A DNA stretch of 64,000 nucleotides, from the NCBI GenBank assembly GCA_963801475.1, contig CAWDEX010000001.1:868001-932000 (forward strand), read 5' to 3'. This document shows positions 1 to 9,597 of this stretch, piece by piece. Position 1 is the first letter of the stretch, and each line of letters begins with the position of its first letter. The notes beneath the pieces were generated by a model. It saw only the letters and a program-made list of their open reading frames with translations, had not been told where the DNA came from and ran no database searches. This stretch comes from DAOMFB01 sp963801475 (GTDB lineage Bacteria; Acidobacteriota; Thermoanaerobaculia; UBA5066). Both the position numbers and the translations under genes were made by a program.

Positions 1-856
1 GGACGTAGAGCGCGTACCAGCGGGTGTTCATCCTTCCGGCGAGTTTCGAGCCCCGGAGGATCAGGGCCTTCGCGGCGGCCGGGTCGAGGGGGAGGGCGAC
101 GGCGACGCGGATTCCGGCCGGCGCCGGGGTCGTACCGCTCGTTTCCGTCCGCTCTCCCTCGACCTTCTCGGCGGTCTCGCGCAGGGCGAGCTCCCGGAGG
201 GAGCGGAGATTCTCTTCGCGGAAGAAGTTCTCGAGAGCGGTCGCCGCCTGCGCGGGCGGATAGATCTTTCCCTGCTTCAGTCGGTCGCGAAGCTCCGAGA
301 CCGGAAGGTCCACGTTGACGACCGCGTCGGCTTCCCGGACGACGCGGTCCGGAACCCGCTCCCTGATCTCCAGCCCGGTGGCCGACTTCACGACGTCCTG
401 GACCCCCTCGAGGTGCTGGACGTTGACGGTCGTCAGGACGGAGATACCGGCCTCGAGAATCTGCTCGACGTCCTGCCAGCGCTTCTCATTCCGCCCCCCG
501 GGCGCGTTCGTGTGCGGCAGCTCGTCCACGAGCGCCACTTCGGGCTTCCGCGCCAGGAGGGCGTCCAGATCCATCTCTTCGAGGACCGTGCCCTTGTAGT
601 CGGTCTTCCGCCGCGGCACGACCTCGAGTTCGCCGATCCGCTCGGCCGTTTCCTGCCGCCCGTGCGTCTCGATGAAGCCGATGACGACGTCGATCCCCCG
701 GGCGCGCATGGCATGCGCGTCGTCGAGCATCTTGTACGTCTTCCCGACCCCGGCCGCCTGGCCGAGGTAGACCTTGAGACGCCCCCGCTTCTCCTCCCGG
801 ACGATGAGTCGGAGAAAGGCCTCCGGGTCGGGGCGCTCGGGAGGTCTTCTTTTCAC
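1..856 (-). CDS. kdpD: KdpD N-terminal osmosensor/USP region (partial)
   Basis: This is the sensory half of the potassium sensor KdpD, cut by the window edge after 285 residues. A GTG at 856 starts the frame seven bases after the kdpC stop; the nearby ATG at 864 meets a stop after three codons. The Walker A motif GQAAGVGKT lies at residues 32-40, followed by family stretches such as ETHGRQ, VDELPHTNAPG, KRWQDVEQILEAG and TTVNVQHLE. A universal-stress-protein domain begins near residue 245. In this family the cytoplasmic N-terminus senses K+ and nucleotides and sets kinase/phosphatase balance. A separate kinase half is encoded at 7620-8993, so this gene may be a stand-alone sensor, but its C-terminus is not visible. 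Confidence 0.93.
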   Translation of the reverse strand, partial: MKRRPPERPDPEAFLRLIVREEKRGRLKVYLGQAAGVGKTYKMLDDAHAMRARGIDVVIGFIETHGRQETAERIGELEVVPRRKTDYKGTVLEEMDLDALLARKPEVALVDELPHTNAPGGRNEKRWQDVEQILEAGISVLTTVNVQHLEGVQDVVKSATGLEIRERVPDRVVREADAVVNVDLPVSELRDRLKQGKIYPPAQAATALENFFREENLRSLRELALRETAEKVEGERTETSGTTPAPAGIRVAVALPLDPAAAKALILRGSKLAGRMNTRWYALYV

Positions 857-863
857 CCGACCA

Positions 864-1460
864 TTATCGGGCGGGCTGGCCGCCCGCCTCGAGGCGTCCC
901 TGGAGGTCGACGTTCAGGAGGAGGACGTTGACGCGGCCCCCGCCGAAGACGCCGAGGAACCGGCCTTCGGTCCGGGCGGCGACCAGGGCCTCGAGCTCGG
1001 CGGCCGGGAGGCCGGTCTCCTTCGAGATCCGGGCGACCTGCCACCTCGCGAACTCGGGGGAGATGTGGGGGTCGAGGCCAGAGGCGGAGGAGGTGACGGC
1101 ATCGGCGGGAACCGCCCCCCCCGCGTCCGGATTCTCGGCGCGCCGCGCCGCGACCGCTTCCCGGACGGCTTCGGCGAGTCGCTTCGAAGTCGGGCCGAGA
1201 TTCGTTCCTCCCGACGCCGTCGCGTCATAGCCGTTGTCGCCCGCCGCGGAAGGGCGACCGTGAAATCGCCGGGGGCTCGCGAAGCTCTGCCCGATCAGCG
1301 AAGAGCCGAACGCCCTTCCCCCCTTCTCGAGGAAGCTTCCGTCGGCTTGCCCTCGAAACGCGATGCGTCCCACGACCCAGACGACGGCCGGATAGGCGAA
1401 TCCCAGGAGAAGCGTCAGGACGAGGTAGACCCGGATCGAGCGGAGGAGGTGTTCCTTCAT
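864..1460 (-). CDS. kdpC: Potassium-transporting ATPase subunit KdpC
   Basis: A 198-residue membrane-anchored subunit of the KdpFABC high-affinity K+ pump. It has one hydrophobic segment at about residues 9-28 and a large polar domain containing the family signatures GSSLIGQSF, FHGRPSA and SGLDPHISPEFARWQVARI. KdpC stabilises the pump and helps the catalytic KdpB bind ATP. The ATG at 1460 lies eight bases after kdpB, and kdpD follows after seven bases, so the genes are clearly co-transcribed. Length is close to the usual 190 residues and nothing appears missing. Confidence 0.96.
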   Translation of the reverse strand: MKEHLLRSIRVYLVLTLLLGFAYPAVVWVVGRIAFRGQADGSFLEKGGRAFGSSLIGQSFASPRRFHGRPSAAGDNGYDATASGGTNLGPTSKRLAEAVREAVAARRAENPDAGGAVPADAVTSSASGLDPHISPEFARWQVARISKETGLPAAELEALVAARTEGRFLGVFGGGRVNVLLLNVDLQGRLEAGGQPAR

Positions 1461-1468
1461 GGCGGCTC

Positions 1469-3517
<2,049 letters not shown>

Positions 3518-3526
3518 GGCGTCCGG

Positions 3527-5233
3527 TCAGAAGAGGTTCCCGGCGCTCATCAGGAGGTGCTCGACGACCGGTCCGAGCGAGAGCGCGGGAAAGAAGGTGA
3601 GCGCGCCGACGATCAGGATGACGCCGACGAGGAGGAAGACGAAGACGGGGCCGTCGACCGGGAACGTCCCCGCCGACTCGGCGACCCTCCTCTTGGCGGC
3701 GAGCGAGCCGGCGATCGCGAGGAGCGGGATGATCATCCAGAAGCGCCCGAGGAACATCGCGACGGCCAGGGTCACGTTGTAGAAGTCGGAGTTCGCGTTC
3801 AGGCCGGCGAAGGCGCTGCCGTTGTTCCCGGCCGCACTCGTGTAGGCGTAGAGGATCTCGGAGAGGCCGTGGGGGCCGGAGTTGTTCCGTCCCGAGAGCC
3901 CGGCCCGGGTCGCGACGCCGGCCGCGGATCCGACGAGGATGCAGAAGGTCAGGATCAGGACGGCGAGCATGGCGAGCTTGACGTCGTGGGCCTCGATCCT
4001 CTTGCCGAGGTACTCCGGAGTCCGCCCGACCATGAGGCCCGCGATGAAGACCGAGAGGACGACGAAGAGGATCATCCCGTAGAGCCCCGCGCCGACGCCG
4101 CCGAAGACGACCTCGCCGAGCTGGATGTTCAGGAGGGGGACGAGGCCGCCGAGCGGCGTGAAGGAGTCGTGCATCGCGTTGACGGCGCCGCAGGAGGCGT
4201 CCGTCGTGACCGTCGCGAACAGGGCGGAGTCGACCGGCCCGAACCGGACCTCCTTTCCTTCCATGTTGCCGGGCGCCGTGGCCACCCCGAGGCCGTGGTG
4301 GATCGGGTTGCCGCGTACTTCGGCCCATCCGGCGAGGAGCGCCCCGGCGAGAAAGAGGATCGCCATCGCCCAGAAGACCGCCCAGCCGTGGCGGGGCTTT
4401 CCGGTCATCGACCCGAGCGTGGCGGTCAGGCCCGCGGGAATCGCGAAGATCATGAACATCTGGAGGAGATTCGTCGCGGGCGTCGGGTTCTCGTACGGGT
4501 GGGCGGAATTGGCGTTGAAGAAACCGCCGCCGTTCGTCCCCAGCTCCTTGATCGCCTCCTGCGAGGCGACCGGGCCGCCCGGGATCTTCTGGACCGCGCC
4601 TTCGAGCGTCGTGACCTCACGCGTCGGCTGGAAGTTCTGGATGACACCCTGCGACATCAGGACGATCGAGGCGACGAAGCTGATCGGGAGGAGGATCCAG
4701 AGCGTCGACCGGATCAGGTCCGACCAGAAGTTTCCGATCCCCTTGGACTCGGTCCGCGCGATCCCGCGGACGATGGCGACGGCGAGAGCAATACCGGTTG
4801 CCGCAGAAACGAAGTTGTGAACGGCCAGGCCCGCCATCTGCGTCAGGTGCGACATGGTCGTCTCGCCGGAATAGGCCTGCCAGTTCGTGTTCGTCGTGAA
4901 GGAGACGGCGGTGTTCCATGCGAGGGCGGGCGGCACGGCCGGGAGTCGGTCGGGGTTGAGGGGAAGCAGGTGCTGGAGCCGCTGCATCGCGTAGACGAGG
5001 ACGAGGCCGACGACGTTGAAGATCAACATCGCCCCGCCGTACTGCAGCCAGGTCTGGTCCTTGAGGGATCCGACGCCGCCGAGGCGGTAAAGCATCTTTT
5101 CGACCGGGACGAGGACGGGGTCGAGATACGTTCGCTCGCTGGCGAAGACGCGCTTCATGTACAGCCCGAGCGGCTTCGTCACCGCCAGGACGAGGAGGAA
5201 GAAGAGGCCGGTCTCGAGAAGAACCTGGCTCAT
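3527..5233 (-). CDS. kdpA: Potassium-transporting ATPase subunit KdpA
   Basis: K+-selective channel-like subunit of KdpFABC, 568 residues against about 557 in E. coli, with around ten membrane segments. Filter-region signatures are visible: NTNWQAYSGE near residue 115, GTNGGGFFNANSAHPYENPT near residue 235, and later loops around GGLVPL and AAGNNGSAF. KdpA selects K+ and passes it to KdpB. ATG 5233 lies seven bases after the kdpF stop and kdpB follows at nine bases. The gene appears complete with no unusual features. Confidence 0.98.
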   Translation of the reverse strand: MSQVLLETGLFFLLVLAVTKPLGLYMKRVFASERTYLDPVLVPVEKMLYRLGGVGSLKDQTWLQYGGAMLIFNVVGLVLVYAMQRLQHLLPLNPDRLPAVPPALAWNTAVSFTTNTNWQAYSGETTMSHLTQMAGLAVHNFVSAATGIALAVAIVRGIARTESKGIGNFWSDLIRSTLWILLPISFVASIVLMSQGVIQNFQPTREVTTLEGAVQKIPGGPVASQEAIKELGTNGGGFFNANSAHPYENPTPATNLLQMFMIFAIPAGLTATLGSMTGKPRHGWAVFWAMAILFLAGALLAGWAEVRGNPIHHGLGVATAPGNMEGKEVRFGPVDSALFATVTTDASCGAVNAMHDSFTPLGGLVPLLNIQLGEVVFGGVGAGLYGMILFVVLSVFIAGLMVGRTPEYLGKRIEAHDVKLAMLAVLILTFCILVGSAAGVATRAGLSGRNNSGPHGLSEILYAYTSAAGNNGSAFAGLNANSDFYNVTLAVAMFLGRFWMIIPLLAIAGSLAAKRRVAESAGTFPVDGPVFVFLLVGVILIVGALTFFPALSLGPVVEHLLMSAGNLF

Positions 5234-5240
5234 CGGCGTC

Positions 5241-5330
5241 TCAGAGCTTCTCCGGCTTCAGGAGCGCATAGAGGAGGTAGGCCAGCGCGGCGACCGCTAG
5301 GACGAGGCCGAGAGCGGCTTCAAACGTCAT
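5241..5330 (-). CDS. kdpF: KdpF small stabilising subunit
   Basis: A 29-residue single-span peptide, MTFEAALGLVLAVAALAYLL followed by YALLKPEKL. KdpF peptides typically have this length, one helix and a YAL(L)xPExF/L ending. It stabilises the KdpABC complex in the inner membrane. The ATG at 5330 sits eight bases after the preceding small gene and the stop is seven bases before kdpA. Identification rests on the C-terminal motif and position; the sequence is too short for any other test. Confidence 0.9.
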   Translation of the reverse strand: MTFEAALGLVLAVAALAYLLYALLKPEKL

Positions 5331-5338
5331 GGCGACCC

Positions 5339-5422
5339 TCACAGCCCGTCGCACCGCTTCGCGTACCAGAGCGAGGCGGCGAGGAGGGCGGCGGTCGCGA
5401 GGACGAAGAGGACGTCGAGCAC
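5339..5422 (-). CDS. 27-residue membrane peptide preceding kdpF
   Basis: A tiny open frame starting with GTG at 5422 behind a good ribosome site (AAGGA, about six bases upstream). It encodes VLDVLFVLATAALLAASLWY followed by AKRCDGL: one hydrophobic helix and a short basic tail with a cysteine. It lies between the porin (11-base gap) and kdpF (8-base gap), so it belongs to the kdp transcription unit. As I recall, small one-helix reading frames with an xxC(D/E)xL tail occur before kdpF in other kdp operons; I know of no established function. An accessory subunit of the pump is a reasonable guess. Confidence 0.6.
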   Translation of the reverse strand: MLDVLFVLATAALLAASLWYAKRCDGL

Positions 5423-5433
5423 CGGGTTCCTTT

Positions 5434-6840
5434 TCAGAAGACGTAGATGACGTCGAGCAGGATCGTCGGCTGGGTCGAGGCGAAGGCGGTCTTCTTCTCG
5501 AAGACGTTGCGGTTCGACCAGTCGACACGGAGATCGCCGCGAATGAGGAGATGCCTCGAGATCTTCCATTCGGGGGTCAGCGTGGCCTCCTTGAGGTACT
5601 GCTTCACACCGATCCTTGCGCCGTCGGGGTCGGCGAAGTACTCGCCCCTGAGATTCAGGGCGAAGCTGTCAGAGGGGCTGAACCGCACGTAGCCGACGAT
5701 TCCGCTCCACGTCGCCGTCTGGCCCGCGGTCACGGCGTTCGGCTCGCCGCCGTACGTCAGCTCGAGGGTGAAGACGGTCCGGCCGGTGGCCTTCCACTGG
5801 GCCACGACGTTGCCGACGATTCGCCAGTTCGCGGACGTGCCCGCCTGTTCCGGGCCTCCGATGAAGTTCCCGGTCACCGTCACGGCCTTAGAGGGGGTCC
5901 AGAGGATTTGGGCGCCCAGGGACTTGCCGCTGTTGTTGTCCTTCACGACGTCCCAGCCGTTCGTCAGCAGAAGCATTCCGGCCAGCTGGTCGCTGAAGGC
6001 GTAGCTGGTCTTCAGACCCGTGTTGGTGAAGGGGATAGCCCAGCCATAGACGAAGGAGCGGGTGGCGTTGTCGTTCCAGCCGTCATAGCCCTCGATCACC
6101 TCGTAGCCCATGTGGGTGATGAACTTCCCGAAATCGAGGCGCAGGCCGTTTCCGACGGGCGCGATCCAGCTGACGGTGGCCTGCTGGAGGTCGAAGTCCT
6201 GTCCCTGGAAGAGGCCGGCGGAGGAGGCAACGCTCGCCACGGCACCGGCGACGGCGTCGATCCGGAAACCGACTTCGCCGGGCTTCCCGAGGGCCTTCTG
6301 GATCACGATCTCGGCGGAGTCGATGTTGACGCTGTTGTCCAGGTGGTCGAAGACGCGATGCTGGTTCTGGCCTGATGCCGGCCGGTTGACGTTGTACTCG
6401 TACCAGGCTGAGAGGAAGCCGTTGACGGCGATCATCTGATACCAGGGTTCTTCAGTCGGGGCCGGCGTAGAAGTCGGCGGCGGGTCTGGGAGCGGCGTCT
6501 CGCGGCCGGCGAGAGGGTGGGCGAGGACGGCCGAGATGATCGCTGCGGCGCCGACGCGCATCGCGGCTCCACCGCCGCGCTTCCCCGACGAGCCGCGTGA
6601 TCGGGAGCGCCAGTCGGGGTCGGGGGCGCGCCAGCGGTCCCAGTCGCCGCCGAACCAGCGAAGGGCGCCGGAGAAGAACGCCAGATAGCCTCCAAATCCG
6701 GCAAGGGCGACGGCCAGGCGGGCTGGACCGTTGAAGAACGATGCCGCGAGGGCGCCCCCGACGAGCGACGCCATCGCAAGCAGAAGCAAGAGAAAGGCTC
6801 GAATCAGGTTCCGCGGGTGGGGGCCACTCCCCGTATTCAC
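5434..6840 (-). CDS. Outer-membrane beta-barrel porin (OmpL/BBP2-like) with in-frame 2-TM N-terminal extension
   Basis: The last 375 residues, from an internal ATG at 6561, look like a complete porin. They comprise a signal peptide (MRVGAAAIISAVLAHPLAG), a Pro-rich linker, then alternating aromatic strands such as GLRLDFGKFITHMGYEV and AFALNLRGEYFADPDGAR-type segments, and a terminal phenylalanine (LDVIYVF) typical of outer-membrane barrels. That ATG has a GGTGGAG ribosome site. The frame stays open for another 93 codons to a GTG at 6840, adding two hydrophobic segments and an Arg/Gly-rich stretch. The putative KdpE site ends 25 bases before that GTG, so the extension is probably translated. 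The porin stops 11 bases before the kdp small genes, which suggests that it supplies K+ across the outer membrane. Porin family is inferred from pattern only. Confidence 0.8.
   Translation of the reverse strand: MNTGSGPHPRNLIRAFLLLLLAMASLVGGALAASFFNGPARLAVALAGFGGYLAFFSGALRWFGGDWDRWRAPDPDWRSRSRGSSGKRGGGAAMRVGAAAIISAVLAHPLAGRETPLPDPPPTSTPAPTEEPWYQMIAVNGFLSAWYEYNVNRPASGQNQHRVFDHLDNSVNIDSAEIVIQKALGKPGEVGFRIDAVAGAVASVASSAGLFQGQDFDLQQATVSWIAPVGNGLRLDFGKFITHMGYEVIEGYDGWNDNATRSFVYGWAIPFTNTGLKTSYAFSDQLAGMLLLTNGWDVVKDNNSGKSLGAQILWTPSKAVTVTGNFIGGPEQAGTSANWRIVGNVVAQWKATGRTVFTLELTYGGEPNAVTAGQTATWSGIVGYVRFSPSDSFALNLRGEYFADPDGARIGVKQYLKEATLTPEWKISRHLLIRGDLRVDWSNRNVFEKKTAFASTQPTILLDVIYVF
6562..6840 (-). other. 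Two-TM small-protein module fused in frame upstream of the porin
   Basis: The first 93 codons of the porin frame encode two hydrophobic helices (about residues 13-34 and 40-60) and then an Arg-rich tail. The segment resembles the 70-residue protein at 9256-9468: both have an HP pair before helix 1, then an Arg, an SL pair, and the pattern R..LA..GF..Y...F..AL in helix 2. Both start with GTG 25 bases after a nearly identical 36-bp site. The second copy ends with a stop; this one runs into the porin signal peptide. Either a stop was lost, giving a fusion, or the porin is re-initiated at 6561. Confidence 0.6.
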
Positions 6841-6865
6841 ACCCGGAACGTGCAGCCGCTCTTCC

Positions 6866-6901
6866 CAAGAAGTCCGGAAGGAGGTCGAAAGATCCCCTAA
6901 A
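6866..6901 (-). promoter_or_regulatory. Putative KdpE operator, copy A
   Basis: A 36-bp element matching the site at 9494-9529 in 30 of 36 positions. Read on the minus strand it divides into three 11-bp units starting TTTAGG, TTTCGA and TTCCGG, followed by TTG. An 11-bp tandem period is typical of OmpR/PhoB-class regulators such as KdpE. It lies between kdpE and the porin-kdpFABC unit and ends exactly 25 bases before the GTG at 6840. KdpE binding is inferred. Confidence 0.65.
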
Positions 6902-6918
6902 GGCGGGGGAGCCCCCCG

Positions 6919-7623
6919 TCAGCTCAGCGGTTCGGCCACGAACCGGTAGCCGACCCACGGTTCCGTCACGATGAAACGCGGCCGCGCCGGGTCGGGCTCG
7001 AGCTTCTTGCGAAGCGATCCGACGTGGACGCGGACGGTATCCGGCGACGTCCCGGGGGCGCCCTGCCAGACACGGCCGATGATCTGCCGGATCGTGACGG
7101 GCTTGCCCGCCTGCTGGGCGAGGAGCTCCAGGATCGCGAGCTCCGTCGGGGTGAGCCGCACCTCGCGCCCCTCGACGAGAACCTGCCGCCGTTCGCGGTC
7201 GAGCGTAAGTCCTGGAAAGCGGAGGACGCTCGCGGGCCCTTCGTGCGTCGAGCGCCGGAGCTGCGCGCGGACGCGTGCGAGCAGCTCCGCGACGGAGAAG
7301 GGCTTGACGACGTAGTCGTCCGCGCCGAGGTCGAGGGCGCGGATCTTGTCGGCCTCTCCTCCCCGGACCGAAAGGACGACGACCGGCGTATCTCCCTGCT
7401 CACGGACGCGCCGCACCAGCTCGAATCCGTCCACGACCGGCATCGCGAGGTCCGTCAGGACCAGTCCGGGCTCGGCCTCGACGAACGTCCGGAAACCCTC
7501 GGCACCGTCGGCGGCCTCGAGGACTTCGTACCCCGCCGCGGTCAGCTCCGCCACCAGCGCCCGCCGGATGGCCGCATCGTCGTCCACGACGAGAATGCGC
7601 GGGCTTCCGGCAGGGTGGATCAA
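6919..7623 (-). CDS. kdpE: KdpE response regulator
   Basis: An OmpR/PhoB-type response regulator of 234 residues. The receiver domain has the acidic cluster VVDDDA at 13-18, phosphoacceptor D58 in LTDLAMP, the conserved Ser in VVLSVRGG and Lys in DYVVKPF. A winged-helix DNA-binding domain fills residues 135-230 (LTPTELAILELLAQ, VRVHVGSLRKKLE, VGYRF). The start overlaps the kinase gene by four bases (ATGA), so the two are translationally coupled. With the kinase halves at 7620-8993 and 1-856 it would induce kdp transcription at low K+; two matching candidate operators flank this regulator unit. Confidence 0.95.
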   Translation of the reverse strand: MIHPAGSPRILVVDDDAAIRRALVAELTAAGYEVLEAADGAEGFRTFVEAEPGLVLTDLAMPVVDGFELVRRVREQGDTPVVVLSVRGGEADKIRALDLGADDYVVKPFSVAELLARVRAQLRRSTHEGPASVLRFPGLTLDRERRQVLVEGREVRLTPTELAILELLAQQAGKPVTIRQIIGRVWQGAPGTSPDTVRVHVGSLRKKLEPDPARPRFIVTEPWVGYRFVAEPLS

Positions 7624-8993
7624 GCGTCTCTCGGCGGCGCGGCCGCGGGAAGCTCGAGCCGGGCGACCGTGCCGCCGCCGGGGCGGTCGAGGATGACGAC
7701 CTGGCCACCGAGGGCGTGGGCGAGCGAACGGCAGATTTCGAGGCCGAGGCCGGCTCGCGCCGTCTCGCCCGCGGGCGAGGGGGCGCCGCCCCGCATCTCG
7801 TGCGGCACGCCGGGACCGCGGTCGAGGATCTCGAGGCGGACCCGCGAAGGGTCGAGCGGACTCGCCGCGGCCGCGAGCGAGAGGGCCGTTCCGGGCGGTG
7901 CCGCGCGGACAGCGTTCTCGAGGAGATTCGTCAGGATCTCGACGGCGAGCGCCGGATCGGCCCAGACGTCGGGCGTCTCGACGGGGACCGACACCTCCAC
8001 GTCGCGGCCTGCGAGGACGAACGGGAGCGCCTCCCGGACCGCGCGGAAAAGGTCGGCGGCGGGAGAGGGCTCCGGGTGAGGCACGTACGCGCCCGCGTCG
8101 AGGCGGGCCTTCGCGAGGAGGTTGTCGATCCGCCGCGAGAGCCGCTCCGTTTCTCTCGCGACCTCGTCGAACGTCTCCTTGCCGCCACCCCGACTCAGCC
8201 GTTCGAGTCCCATCCGGATCGCCGTCATCGGCGTCCGCAGGTCGTGTGAGACGGCCCTCAGGAGGGACGTCTTGAGCGAGTCGCTCTCGCGGAGGGCCTC
8301 GAGGTGGTCCCGCTCGCGCAGGAAGCGGTCCCGCTCCACGGCGAGGGCCACGAGCCGCCCGACCGATTCGAGGGCCGCCTTCTCGGCCCGCGTGCCGCGG
8401 GCGACGAGGACCCCCGTCGGCTTTCCGCCGACGGCCAGGGGGAGATAGACGTCGCGCGCTCCGTCCGGTGCCGGGACCTCCGCCGTCTCGCCGCGGCGCC
8501 CTACGGTCTCGATCAGGGAATCGTCGGGAGCGAGGCTGCCGGCGAGGTCGAAGACGACGTCGGCATGACCTGGCCCGTCCCGGAACAGGACGAGCCCTCC
8601 GCCCGCGGCCCCGATCGTCCGGAGCGCCCGACCGGCCGCCACGCCGAGCGCCCCGACGCGATTCGTCGCGGCGAAGAGATCGATGGAGAGGTCGTAGAGG
8701 GCCTCGACCTCGGCGCGCCGGGCGTCCGCCTCGGCGGCGCGTTGTCGCGCCTGGGCGACGAGCCGGCTCGTAACCGTCGAGGCGACGAGAAAGGCGCCGA
8801 GGGCCACCCAGTTCGAGGCGTGCGCGATCGTGAAGGTTCCGATCGGCGGGAGGAAGAAGAAGTTGAAGGCGAGGGCCGCAGCGACGGAGGCGGCGGTGCC
8901 GGCCACGAAGCCCCGCGCCACCGCCGCGCCGAGAACGGCGATCAGGAAGACGAAGCCGGCCGTCGTCGCGTTGGCCTCGAAGGCGCGTCCCAA
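7620..8993 (-). CDS. kdpD: Sensor histidine kinase, C-terminal half of KdpD
   Basis: A 457-residue kinase lacking the KdpD N-terminal ATP/USP domains. It starts within the KdpD-type membrane domain (FLIAVLGAAVARG, FNFFFLPP, VALGAFLVAS). A coiled region, a GAF-like domain (about 100-220), a HisKA domain with H250 in SHDLRTP, and an ATPase domain (NLLENAVRAA, DRGPGVP, GLGLEICRSLA) follow. It would phosphorylate KdpE. The first usable start is TTG at 8993, yet the same frame upstream encodes what looks like the first transmembrane helix (ALALAAVAAAAALG) back to a stop near 9140, with no ATG, GTG or TTG. The true start may be a CTG near 9095, or the 5' end may be damaged. Confidence 0.9.
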   Translation of the reverse strand: MGRAFEANATTAGFVFLIAVLGAAVARGFVAGTAASVAAALAFNFFFLPPIGTFTIAHASNWVALGAFLVASTVTSRLVAQARQRAAEADARRAEVEALYDLSIDLFAATNRVGALGVAAGRALRTIGAAGGGLVLFRDGPGHADVVFDLAGSLAPDDSLIETVGRRGETAEVPAPDGARDVYLPLAVGGKPTGVLVARGTRAEKAALESVGRLVALAVERDRFLRERDHLEALRESDSLKTSLLRAVSHDLRTPMTAIRMGLERLSRGGGKETFDEVARETERLSRRIDNLLAKARLDAGAYVPHPEPSPAADLFRAVREALPFVLAGRDVEVSVPVETPDVWADPALAVEILTNLLENAVRAAPPGTALSLAAAASPLDPSRVRLEILDRGPGVPHEMRGGAPSPAGETARAGLGLEICRSLAHALGGQVVILDRPGGGTVARLELPAAAPPRDA

Positions 8994-9255
8994 GGCCGCG
9001 GCCGCCGCGACCGCCGCGAGAGCGAGGGCGGTGTCCGCCGCCCGTCGTCCGAGGCTACCCCGCGAGGTGCTGGCCGTGGACCGCCTCCCCAGTCGCGTGG
9101 CGGGACTCCCGGAGGGTCGGGTGGGTGCGCGTGCGGATCATCTTTCGAGGCGTCGTGCCAAGTGAAGGATGGCACGTTCTTCGGGACGCAGGGAAGTCGG
9201 TTGTCGATCGCCGGAGCCGGCGAAGGCGGCCCCGCGGACGCCCGGGACGAGATGC

Positions 9256-9468
9256 CTACGAGAGGAACCGGCGCATCGCGGGTCCGTCGAGGGCGCGCGC
9301 GAAGAGGACGACATAGGCGGCGAAGCCGACCGACGCCAGGAGGACCCGGAAGGGCTCCTGCAGGGAGATGGCCAAGCCGGTGGCGGCCGCTAGGGAGAGG
9401 ACGGAAAGGACGACGAGACCGAGTCTCGTGGCGACCGACGGCGGGTGGTTCCGTGGGATGGCGCTCAC
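9256..9468 (-). CDS. Small two-TM membrane protein of the kdp regulatory unit
   Basis: A 70-residue protein starting at GTG 9468, with two hydrophobic helices (about 14-33 and 38-60) and a short basic end (AMRRFLS). No family is recognised. It resembles the N-terminal extension of the porin frame at 6562-6840, and both lie directly downstream of matching 36-bp sites at equal distance. It precedes kdpD/kdpE, with 262 bases between that partly encode the missing first KdpD helix. A role in K+ sensing or in assembling the Kdp complex is plausible but only inferred from position. Confidence 0.65.
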   Translation of the reverse strand: MSAIPRNHPPSVATRLGLVVLSVLSLAAATGLAISLQEPFRVLLASVGFAAYVVLFARALDGPAMRRFLS

Positions 9469-9493
9469 GGAGATACGTTGGCTTCCGCGCGGG

Positions 9494-9529
9494 CAAGAAG
9501 TCCGGAAAAAGGTCTAAAGAGTTCCTAAA
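9494..9529 (-). promoter_or_regulatory. Putative KdpE operator, copy B
   Basis: The second copy of the 36-bp element, with tandem 11-bp units TTTAGG, TTTAGA and TTCCGG on the minus strand. It ends 25 bases before the GTG at 9468, the same spacing as copy A. It also lies 68 bases upstream of the divergent KimA-like gene, so one site could control the regulator genes and a second K+ importer. Function is inferred from repeat structure and position. Confidence 0.65.
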
Positions 9530-9597
9530 GTCGGCGGGCTCCGTTACCGGCGGCGGGGAGATACTCGGGTGCGCGGCGATCGACGCCGCGACGAGCA

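Noticed and set aside
7620..8993. Ordinary unrelated histidine kinase
   Set aside because: The FNFFFLPP membrane motif, GAF-like region and four-base coupling to kdpE identify it as the KdpD C-terminal half.
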